From Trogon surrucura (Eukaryota > Chordata > Aves > Trogoniformes > Trogonidae), in assembly GCA_020746105.1 (NCBI GenBank), contig CM036618.1, forward strand, positions 46,096,514 through 46,160,513: a stretch of DNA of 64,000 bases. The letters run 5' to 3'. The position numbers and the translations under genes are program-made. Below, piece by piece: positions 12,579-22,189 of the stretch. Within the stretch, counting starts at the first letter, position 1; each line of letters starts with the position of its first letter. Below the pieces are notes generated by a model, which was given only the letters and a program-made list of their open reading frames with translations, made no database searches and was not told where the DNA came from.

Positions 12579-14109
12579 CTGTTGAAAGTTTCTTATTCTG
12601 TGAAAGCGACTAACCTTTAAACACTCTTGTTTGCTCTCTTTTTCTGCCCGCAAGGCTTGTTTTCCTCCTACTTTCGATATTGGTTTTATAGTCTTTAACT
12701 CGAGCTGATAGGCTTCTTTCATACTATATACATATAAAGGAATACTTATGTTAGACACTTGTGTATAAACTTCTGCTTAAAACCCTAAATGCTCATTTGA
12801 GTGCTAAAATGTATCATTCACATGCAGTATTGAGGGAGGAGTTTGCATAAATGTACAGTTGTGTTGACACTCAGTTTTTCTCTAAAAGGAGCAGGTATTT
12901 AAAATCTGGAATTGCTGTGAAATATCCTACAAGAAATGATGAATATCCATCAATTAATACATTTATTAACCTAGACAATGTAAGGAAATAATGAGGCTCT
13001 AAGGTGCAATAAGAATGCAGGTAATATTCTATTTCATCCAATTCATAAACTTCTGAGTTTTTTTCTAAAATCTGGGAAGTTAGATTTTCCTTTCAGACTA
13101 GCATAATTTGGGGATTAAGACAGTGAAAGCGATCTTCTGAAATCAGCACCAGAGGGGATTTTAATGTAGTGAAATGATGCTCGCTGTTTATTTGGTATTC
13201 CTCCACCATTCAGTATAAAATAATTCCTTCATGTCTTTCCTTTCCTTAAAAATTCACCAAGTGTATGTGGACCTCACAGATGCAGCTTTAATTGAAAGTA
13301 ATGTCAAAAACAGTGTTTTGATCTGTTTCCTTTCTTTTGACATTCTCTGTTTTTGGAATATGTTGCGTCTGTACGACCATTCTCTGTTCAGAAATTCATC
13401 TGGAAATTTACATATTTTAAAGGCTTCTTGCTCTATAATACAGCTGAGCATAATAGTGCAAGCTACACAGAAATTGAGGTGTGAAAGAAAAATTTCCCAA
13501 TTTTAGTCCTTAACTGAAATATAAAAACAATCCTTCACCATCTGGGAATTGCTGTACAAGGCTTTCTTCTGAGAAGGCTTGCTAGAGGGATAAAGTTCAT
13601 ATGATCCAGTAACTGATAGGCTGTATCTAGCTTAAAAAAAAAAAAAAATTTTTTTTTGTTGATTTGTTAATTTACAGTGCTATTATTGAAATGCATGGTA
13701 TGTTTCATACATTCGGAAACATGCTGAAATACATTACATCTGAGCAAACCTCTAAATTTGCAAAATCCAATAAATTACATATTATCCTGCAGGATGATAA
13801 AGTCTGTCTCTGATGAAGTAAGTAATGTTCCTGATACAGAAAGGTGTAAGTCTCTCAGGAAACATTACATATCAAGGATGCTCAGCATGTTACTGGATTA
13901 CGCCCCAAGAGAAAGACAGACAAAAGAGAAGAATAAAGTAAGATAGACATTCATAAAGCTTCTGCTTTTCTTGTTGTTGTTGTTGTTCCCTGCCCAAACA
14001 AATAAAACTGAGGAAGGACTTAGTCTCAGAAAAAGGTTGTTAGCTGTATATAATTTTTCTTCAAATGAATTATGAAACCACCTACTGTTAAAAATAAATT
14101 GAATCTAAA
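12579..14109. other. Non-coding AT-rich unique sequence
   Basis: No gene is seen. An A15 run followed directly by a T9 run lies at 13634-13657. A 10-bp inverted repeat (AATGTCAAAA at 13300-13309 with TTTTGACATT at 13335-13344) is present. A (TTG)n run lies at 13970-13987. The open frame 13231-13506 (91 codons) has no recognisable domain. Confidence 0.6.
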
Positions 14110-14131
14110 GACAGAGTACATGTACTCTGTC
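14110..14131. repeat. 22-bp perfect palindrome
   Basis: The 11-base arm GACAGAGTACA is followed immediately by its exact reverse complement, with no spacer. A perfect zero-spacer arm of 11 bases is expected about 0.015 times by chance in 64 kb if bases were equally frequent. It could be a dimeric protein-binding site or a chance event. I know no factor for the full site. Confidence 0.9.
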
Positions 14132-17100
14132 ATTTAAAGGTAGGACTAATTCTGACAGTTCAGTACCAGATGCAGTAGCTGTGAGCATCTATCAGATTGT
14201 ACTGGACTATTTATTCTGCAATAAACCTGCAACAACAGGAGGTATATGTAGTCCTCAGATCATATTGTTATCATCCACTTTTATTAGCTGCATTCATCCC
14301 TTGCTAGTTACCGAACTACAAAGGATGGGGAGGAGACAGGCTCACAAGCAGCTAAAACCTCAAAATAGTAAAGACTGTGAAATAAAGCGCTTCTAACAAC
14401 GTTTACTTTGCATAGGCCATCTATAGGGATTACATAAACAGTTGCAGAAGGAATAGAACCTATATCTAAAACTCCGTAAAAACAACTGGAGCTAGAAATG
14501 CTGAGCATTAACAAAAACTAGTAGCGTGAGCCTGTGGACACAAGCGTAGATTTTTTCTGTGCATGTGTGCAGGTAAATACAGGCACAGGGCTCAGCTCCT
14601 CCTGCCTGAGTGAGCTCAGATGACTGAGGGCGCCTTCGCGATAGCTCCTGCTCAAATCCCAACTCTTCACACCCAGAAACTGTAGGTGCAAGATTAATCC
14701 ATAATGCGGGTGACAGGCTGGGGATCAGGAGCCCAAGGATATAACTTGCTCTCTAGCCCAGCAACCTAAACGACAATGCAGAGGCAGCCTTGATCTCTCT
14801 GATCCTGTTTCTCGTTTTGAACATACTGACAGCTACACTTCCTTACTTCATTGAGCAGGGGTGTTGGATAAAAGCAGGCTATTTCTTACCGCTTGTCAGG
14901 CTACTTTGGATTGACCAAGATTATTTGAAAATCTATTTCAAATAAGTAATTGTTCAGCTCAGCAAACCCTGTGAGGCAATGAGAAATATTACTGTTGTGA
15001 CAGATAATTAGATGCTTTTCAAAATTAAAAACTTCGAGTCTTGTAGTTTACAGTGATGTTTTCAATATGGTTAAATTTACAAGTTTAAGCATACAAAACA
15101 AACCAAAAAGTAATGTTGACCTAAGTACTCTTTTCAATGTGCATTTTTTTCACCTTTTTAACAGGGAAAACAGATCCCTTCTGAGTCAAGTTAAATAATT
15201 TCTCCATTCACGAAATTGAAAAAAACAATATTATTTAGGATATATGAAACATGTGTAACAAAAGGATCTCTCACTATGATGATAAGTACCAGATAAGATA
15301 TTTCAAAAAACAATATACCACCTTCTGTCTCTTTCTCTGAGACAGCTGCAACATTTGGGTTTATGGGTTGACTTTGCGTTCTCGATGTAGAAGTTAACCA
15401 CTTCAGAGCATAATATTTCTGCTACCTTCTTTGTTGTTGGCTTTTTTTTTAGGGGGGGTAGTTCGCTTTTTTTCTTAGTATCTTTAGAAATGCAATATTT
15501 TACCTTCATCTTCATCTGAGAAGAGTGTGACTTTCTCACCAGCTCTGTCCAGTGACTCTTTTCTGATTGTTAGAATGATCTTGCACCTTCTACACTACTA
15601 AGCTGTGACATGTCCTGTGTGTCCTGGAACAATGTCTCAGCTTGTTTAAACTGATCTGCCAGGCACCCCGCCCTGCCACTGGTGGGCGACAAGAAGGGCT
15701 GCAAATGCTGCAGTTCACCCTGGGCTGTACTGAGAGACGCACACTTTTAAGGACTAAAGGAGCTGGAGTGGATTCTTGACTTCGTATGGATTCTAGAATG
15801 TTAAGAGACTCTACAGAACAAGGCGGTCTTGGCATTTGTCCCATGAAGTTGTTCCAGGTGTGAAGCTGTTTTCCCCATGACCAGGGCCACACTAATTCTT
15901 GTAATAAATTTGCTTACTTTACTTGTGAAACGGCAGTTTTCAGTCCAGCGAGCATTAATGCTGAGTGGCATTGTGCAGTGTATTCAAATTGGCAATCGCA
16001 GTGCGTTCTTGTGATGCCTCTTTAGGAATGGTTTTCATGTGTAATCGGATAGGGCGTATGTCAGGAAGATGACAATGGAATCCAGTGATATCTTAGATAT
16101 GTCTTTAATTTTAAAAAGCAGAGGGTTTAATTTTGTTGCTGTTATGAATCTCAGAGTGTGAGGCATTCTTTTTTTTCCTGATAAACAGGCTATTCACAGC
16201 CTCTGCTTTATACAGGCTACCAGGATTTCGGATGCAGCCTCTCTACACTTCGGCTTTGCCAGTGGCTCATTGACCTATAGGTAGGGTTTGGAGCCCCAAG
16301 CCTTAGGTGTGCTGCTCTACCTCGTCTGTGCCATGTGTGTGCATGTGTGCGTGCATAAGAGAGATAGGGAGAGAAACACACTGCAGTAAAAGGCAAAGAC
16401 TGTGGTGTGTGGAGTGAGCAAACCAAGCAGGCTTTAAGGAAAGCACAGAATCCACCGAGGCACGTACATTTTCTACCCCCTCTGTTTTTCCAGACAAGTC
16501 TTATTTTTCAATATGTTATTGTGCTAGCAATAGGAGAAATCTTGTAATAAAATCATATCACTGTTTCATCCAAGGCAAGTTTAGATGTTATCACTGTGAT
16601 ATACTTTGTCATAGATTTATTATTAAGTTGTCGCATAATGTAGCTGAATAGAGTTATAAGAATTGTACTCTAACAAAGTTTTAATACAAGATTGTGAAAT
16701 TTTAACATGAAGTAGATTTCTACAATGACAAACTGTTATTACCTGCAAACTTCCAATGACAAATCAGGTGACTTAATGCAAAAATGCAATTTAACAGCAT
16801 TTGTTATTTTCTGTACAGCTTTGTTATTGTCTTTTTATTATATTTATAATCTGAAAATAATGTAAACCAGATACACGGCTGATCATGTAATGACCAATGG
16901 CATATTGTGTCTTGTTTAGTAGGTGGCTGTCCTCTTGTCTTATTTGGGAATATACAGTTTAACAAGACACTTGCCATCATTTTCTTAACAGGGATAATAA
17001 ACAGAATAATTCTGCATAAAGCTCATATCAGCTTCTTTCATGCCTTTTCTTTTCAGGAGGCTGCCTAAGGGTTTAAGCAATTTAGTTGTCTGACCCGCAT

Positions 17101-18500
17101 CCTTTCTCTGCAGTCTGCAGTTCTTTTGTTTAACATTAGTATGTGGGCAAACAGCATTCAGAGCTGTGCAGAGCTTATCAGCCTGTGCTCAGTCGACCAG
17201 AACCCCATTCTGTGTATCTAAGAGGGGCCACGTTTAATGCTTCACAGTAGGAGCATCTGCAGTTTCCAAAAATGACTTGTTTATCAGATAAACTCTGTCC
17301 TTGCACTGACACATAGTGGCTCTTCAATATCATGCTCTCCTGTACGAGAACTGAGCAAAACAGGGTATGCGCAATGAATAACAAGTGAAATTTATGCACG
17401 TGGTGTGGTGACATAGGTACCCTATAGAACCAGGCAGAGTTTCTCTGAATACGCTCTGTAATTACACCGGGAAACTTCCTCATTACCTTCCGAAAATGTT
17501 TTAGTTGCTCCTTCTCAAGGTATTCAGAGGACATGCACTGAAGTCAGTAAATGTTAATTAATTTACTTATTTTGCTTGGAATTTAATTAGAAGTAGCACA
17601 AGGGGCCCGACTTCTGCGGCACAAGCAGAGAGACTCGGAGCAAAGCCTGATGCTCAGGTCTGTGAGGTGTCTGTAGCCTCTGATGGTATAGTTGGGACTT
17701 TCACTTTTGAGATATTTCACTTATTGAGATATTGCCGAAGTACTCCTCCACAGCTCTGTAACTCAATTTTTACAAGCTATCTGCTCTACACTGATTTGTT
17801 TTTCAGAAGATCAATTAGACCCCTGGGCACCAAAGCCATAAATATATTCTTTTAAGAATCATGAATTCTGTGTTTGAAATAAATCCCTGGCTAAATATTT
17901 CAGATACCATAGAGGTTAGCCAGTGGTTTAGAAACAAAACTTTTATTAAAGCATCATTGTTAAAGAACAGGTAGAAGCGGCAGCTTAGAGTTGGTGTTTG
18001 AGGCTCAAGATTCAATGAGAGCAAAATGCTGTGAGCTCTTTTCAGGCAAGTGCAACTCGTCCCTCAAATTCTCCATCCAACTGAATGGCGGAAATCTCAT
18101 GAGTTGACTTTTCAAGATTTCTAGACTGCTCTGGAGATTTTTCTGAATGTGTTATTGGAAATATCTATTTGATCGATCACAAAAAGTCTAGGTAGGTGGG
18201 GTAAGAACCTGACAATTGGTTCCAGATTAATGACAACTCCCTGCGATTCAGGCAAGCTTGTATTCTAGAACGACACTCTTGACTAATTATAATGATTTTA
18301 TTATATGAAATTGATATTACATTACAAATGGCAATGCCTCAGAAGGAGCCTGATAAAATTAACTTCCTCATCTGAACAATTAAGATTTTCAGTATAAAAA
18401 TGAATATAGCAAATCTGTCATCTGTTACACTTTCTACACATACAATGACTCAATGCTGAAATGCTATACTGGGACGAGAGGCTTACACCAGGCTTTCACC
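14132..18500. other. Non-coding mixed-composition sequence
   Basis: No exon can be defended. Bases 14560-14830 and 15590-16080 are less AT-rich and keep some CpGs. They include minus-strand open frames (100 codons at 15590-15892) with no domain. A TG/CA-rich stretch lies at about 16328-16357. Bases 16860-17180 contain a CCAAT box in reverse and forward context near 16893. They also contain several pyrimidine-tract-plus-AG sites (for example near 17055 and 17120) that resemble splice acceptors but are followed by no coding frame. The 118-codon minus-strand frame 17178-17534 has no recognisable domain. Confidence 0.5.
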
Positions 18501-18507
18501 TTTCTTT

Positions 18508-18523
18508 CCCTCCCCTCCCCCCC
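18508..18523 (-). other. C-run block: G-quadruplex motif on the minus strand
   Basis: The plus strand reads CCC T CCCC T CCCCCCC, which gives four runs of at least three G on the minus strand with one-base loops. This fits the usual G3+N1-7 pattern and could form a G-quadruplex (minus strand) or i-motif (plus strand). Confidence 0.75.
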
Positions 18524-18859
18524 ACCAGTATATGCTGGCTGGTCAACTAGTCAGAGAAAAATTGTTAATGAGGGTTAAATGGAAGTTATCTATTAAATGT
18601 CATTCTGGGATCAAGACATTCTGGGAGCTTTGTTTTGAATGATGTCCATATTTTTTCTCTCTTTTATTTTTCCACCTTCTCCCTCCCCCACCTGAAAGAA
18701 AATATCCAGTGGATGCCTGGCAGCATCCTCTGATTGCTCGCTGTTTTCCTGACACTAAATCTACTGTGTCATATTCCTTGCATGGGCTGCAGATTTTGGC
18801 CTTTTCACCTGCTGTTTGGGGTTGGCTTTAGATGTAAAGAGAAGAATATGAAAAGGAGA

Positions 18860-18880
18860 GGGGGAGGGAGGGAAGTTGGG
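18860..18880 (+). other. G-quadruplex motif on the plus strand
   Basis: Runs of 5, 3, 3 and 3 guanines are separated by A, A and AAGTT, which satisfies the G3+N1-7 rule. It lies in a purine-only stretch just upstream of a poly(A)22 tract. Confidence 0.85.
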
Positions 18881-18892
18881 AATGCTGGAGCT

Positions 18893-18914
18893 AAAAAAAA
18901 AAAAAAAAAAAAAA
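18893..18914. repeat. Poly(A)22 tract
   Basis: Twenty-two A residues in a row. It is not preceded by any retroposed sequence that I recognise and I see no clear target-site duplication, so I treat it as a simple repeat. Confidence 0.9.
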
Positions 18915-19607
18915 GGCAAATGTTTTTAGCGCCTTCATCTAGACATGTGTCCCCTCACTCTGTGACATGGCTGCTCCAATGTTGCCATGGTGAGGATTTC
19001 TAATCATCCCTACACATGACAGGCTCCTATTTGTCTGCACTCCCTTGGGTGTAAATTTCTAGGCTTAAAAAAAAAAAAATCCATGTGAGCGTATCATCCG
19101 CCGTGCAGATGTTTCACTGCTTTAGAATATCAGGCAGCTGCTTGTGCCACCGTCGACAGCTAATTGGAGACTGCATCGCAGGAACAGAGGCGTAATTATG
19201 GCATAAATACACATCCTCTGGTGCATCATTGTATCTCTATTAACAGAAAATTTTAAACAGTGTTCAGAGTGTAATTAGTGTAGTTGATAAAGTTGTAAAA
19301 CATGTAAATAAGGGAAATAGCAGGTACGTGGCCAATCCACTACCCAGCACTAGGGGATGCAGATTATTGCCTATTTAGAAATAATTAGCAAAGCTGCATT
19401 AGCAAAGCCTGTGTCCAACAGAAGCAATGCAAACATTTATTCTGGTAACAGCTCTTTCTGTGCTAGCCATGAAAATCTACTAATATTGGTAATTTAGCCC
19501 TCATTACCAGAGGATAAAGCATGAAAAGAGCTCAGACATGAAATATGACAAGTAATATTAATTTTTATTCCAGAGGAAAGGATGCTTTCTTGGGTTGCAT
19601 GCTGATT

Positions 19608-19965
19608 TCTCGGCAGGGTCTTGGTAGTGTGTGAGCGAGCTGGCGGTTGAGAATGCGGCTCTGGAGCTGGCTCCCTGCTGGAGGGATACCCTGGGGTACC
19701 CGTGACAGGAGCTGATGAGGCATGCTGTGGTTAGTGCCCAGCCAAACCTCAGGTCACAGTTCAAAACGAGCGCTCGGGCATTAAACCTCTCTCCTTGTAG
19801 ACCCGAGCCTTTAATTTCGGCCTCGCTCCTCGACACCTCCAAATGATTTTGCCGAGTCACTTGCTCTGCCCCCAGCTGTCCTCCCCAAAATGTGTGACAC
19901 GCAGCTGCGCTGGGCGCGCTGAGCTCGGTGTGTACGCTGTTGCTCTTCAATTTTGTCTTGCGCCC
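19608..19965. promoter_or_regulatory. CpG-enriched patch, possible promoter, exon or enhancer
   Basis: I count about twenty CpG dinucleotides in roughly 360 bases, against zero to one per 60 bases in most of the window. The densest part is 19765-19935. The minus strand is open for 130 codons (19558-19950), but the translation shows no domain and ends in a plain A/T stretch. Being open may simply reflect the higher GC content. There is no TATA box or initiator that I can assign with confidence. Candidates are a small CpG island of a non-coding RNA, an enhancer, or an unrecognised exon. Confidence 0.4.
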
Positions 19966-19989
19966 TGGATGAGAAATGATGGCTTCACC

Positions 19990-21270
19990 CTCACTGTTTA
20001 TGTTTTAGATTATGTTACGTGAAGAACATTACGCTGTGACCGTAAAAATAAATGCCTAAATTTTGACTTTGCTTTACAGATGTATTTTCTAATAAAGAAA
20101 AATGTGAAAGTCTGGCTGGCACAGGAGGCATAGATAGTTTTTTTTAAAAAAACAAGAGGATGAGAAGGGCTGAATGTTCTGGAAAGGGCAGAAAAAAATT
20201 GTATTTTGCAACATTTCTGATTTCTTCTTTTTTTTTTTCTTTCTACTGGGTATAGAAACAGAATGAATAAAAACTCCAGCTTATAGTGTCAGCTAAGTTC
20301 TGCTGCATCCTTAATAAGCGTGCACGTGTGTGTTTACGAGAGAAAGGGGAAAGGAGGAACAGGAGAATTCTGCCTGACAAGTGCCAGTGTTTTAAAAAGA
20401 AGTCTAAGAAAGATGTTATCTCTGGCTCAGGCAAATAAATTTCCCCACTTAACCAGTGTTTCCTGAACATTTTCAGAATTCAGCTCTCACTACAGACTGC
20501 ATAAAATCCTGCCAAATAAGGGCTGATTTTCATGTAATACAATGCTTAAAAAAGGGAGGAAGAAAGAAAAGGAGGAAAAGGTAGAGATGAAAAGAAGCCG
20601 GACAAGTTACTGTCTGAAGTATTAAAATGTAAAATAAGCTTTAGAGCTGCAGCAGGGGGAAAAGTCTTTTACAAATCCAAAGTGAATATTGTGTATGTTT
20701 TATCACCCCAAATGACACGAAAATTGTGAAAACATTGAACTTGTTGATTGAAGAGGGTTGGGGGTTTTTTCCACTCTTTGGTGGAGGTTCAGTACTCATC
20801 TCACCACCCTGTTTAGACAAAAAAAAGAAAACTAGAGAAGGAAGCTCAGTCAGTCTTTTGCTAAGCTAGAGTCAAAAGCACACAAAAGCTCAGACAATAC
20901 CCACCTCATCTGTTCTAATGTGAGCATCCCATCAAGATCTAGCATGCCAATTTTTATAGCCTTAGCATGTATTTTCTGTTGTTAAGATTTATGTAGCTAT
21001 ATGCAGGTGTGCATTCCTCTGGCATGCAATAAACCCAGTTTATGCATATATACCCTCTACGGTTAAGGTATCTATGTGATCAGCTTGCCTCTTAGATGCA
21101 CTGATACTGCTCTGCTGCCATGGAGTTCAGTGAGGTTGTCGCCATGGGCTTCCCTGGAAGAAGAGCTTTGCCAGCTTCTGCTGCTTTTCATAATGCTAGC
21201 ACTGTGTGGCTCTGTGTGAATCCTGCAATGTATTTGCAGGGCTGTATTCATGTACAGATGAAGTTGCAGT
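19990..21270. other. Non-coding unique sequence
   Basis: No gene or clear repeat. T-rich (20226-20242) and purine-rich (20549-20590) patches are present. The minus-strand open frame 20243-20470 has no recognisable domain. Confidence 0.6.
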
Positions 21271-21308
21271 GTCTGTATGTGCATGTGTAAGTGTGTGTGT
21301 GTGCGCAC
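21271..21308. repeat. TG-rich alternating purine-pyrimidine tract
   Basis: Imperfect TG repeats end in a perfect alternating stretch at 21291-21308 (GTGTGTGTGTGTGCGCAC). Alternating GT/GC sequence is the classic Z-DNA-forming type. The histidine- and threonine-rich minus-strand open frame here (21072-21338) is a by-product of the repeat. Confidence 0.85.
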
Positions 21309-21463
21309 TAATTTGTGTATTTGGATATGTGTGAACATATCTGCATGTGATTACGACTGTTCAATAGTAATAGAATTCCTTGGTAATGTGATGGATCAGG
21401 AAAATCTGCCACATGGTCTGCATGTCAGACTACATTCATATATGTAAAATGCATGCATATTCC

Positions 21464-21482
21464 ATATATATATATAATGATA
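21464..21482. repeat. (AT)n microsatellite
   Basis: A short run of TA dinucleotides followed by an AT-rich flank. Confidence 0.8.
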
Positions 21483-21948
21483 TAAGATAGACACTCACAT
21501 AAATGTTTTTAATTTATTTGCTGAGTTAATGTTTTCAAATAAGCAAAAAAAAGCTACCCTCTCCAAATCTGCCCCCTCCCCACCACCACAACTTCACCCC
21601 TATTATTTATCACAGCGTATTGTTTGGGTGTATTTTTCCAGGGTGCTGAGCCCCTTGAACTGCCTTCAGAAGTCTTTTATTGCTCATCCACTAGAAAGGA
21701 GGAAAAATGCTGTTCTGCATCAGAAGCAGCCATCTCTTTTCCCTATTCCCTCTTTCCCTTCAAATTACATAAGTAAAGTGCATGTTGTTGGCAAGCCTGA
21801 ACAAATTACAGTATTACAGGAGGACAGGCTGAAGACTGGGTGTGCAGAGAGAGGTGTTTGGAGATGGACAGAGCTAGGCTTCTGTAAATACAATCTGCAC
21901 AACAGGGTCCCAAAATGGTTTTAGACAGATTAGAAATAGTTCATTACA

Positions 21949-22189
21949 GGGTGACAGGGTCATCGTTCATCCTTCGCTACAGAAAATGACCTGACAGGTC
22001 ATCAGTAGCTGGAAGTAATTTCAATGTTTGCTGCTTTTTCCTCAGTTTAAAAAGTTTTGTGCTGTTGTTTGATATTAATAAACAGGTTTTAATATTTCAG
22101 TGACCTTTTTAATGGGATGAGCAATATAATACCAGTTTGAAATACAAACATATTAGCTTACATATTCTGACTAAATAAGTTTAAGGTCA
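21949..22189. promoter_or_regulatory. Cluster of nuclear-receptor half-sites
   Basis: Two composite sites lie 24 bases apart. The first is a direct repeat with two-base spacing, GGGTGA-CA-GGGTCA (21949-21962); both halves fit RGKTSA, the pattern of retinoic-acid receptor DR2 elements. The second is an everted repeat with three-base spacing, TGACCT-GAC-AGGTCA (21987-22001), with two perfect halves. Two more extended half-sites follow, TGACCTT (22101-22107) and AAGGTCA (22183-22189), of the type bound by monomeric orphan receptors. The surrounding 250 bases have no repeat and no coding frame. Occupancy and conservation are inference. Confidence 0.45.

Larger units (their letters stand above)
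18530..19520. promoter_or_regulatory. Candidate conserved non-coding block (unproven)
   Basis: About 1 kb of complex sequence without a coding frame, rich in homeodomain-type TAAT/ATTA cores. Examples lie at about 19158-19165 (gctaattgg), 19190-19200 (cgtaattatgg), 19275-19280 and 19382-19390. It also contains CCATGG and CAGCTG E-boxes. It is interrupted by a poly(A) run (18893-18914) and an A12 run (19067-19079). The mix of dense developmental motifs and little repeat content is what vertebrate enhancers look like, but conservation has not been tested. No target gene can be named. Confidence 0.35.

Noticed and set aside
13300..13344. 10-bp inverted repeat with a 25-base loop as a microRNA precursor
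   Set aside because: The stem is too short, the sequence too AT-rich, and it matches no microRNA that I recognise.
15665..15690. CTCF-like motif in 'gccactggtgggcgacaag'
   Set aside because: About three mismatches to the core CTCF pattern; too weak to call without a matrix score.
18893..18914. Poly(A)22 as the tail of a processed pseudogene
   Set aside because: The sequence before it is purine-rich and non-coding, with no polyadenylation signal or target-site duplication that I can see. Processed pseudogenes are rare in birds.
19558..19950. 130-codon open frame on the minus strand as a protein gene
   Set aside because: The protein looks arbitrary. Openness is explained by the higher GC and fewer TA-rich stops of the CpG patch. 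I kept the patch as a regulatory candidate only.
21072..21338. His/Thr-rich minus-strand frame
   Set aside because: It is the translation of a TG/CA repeat.
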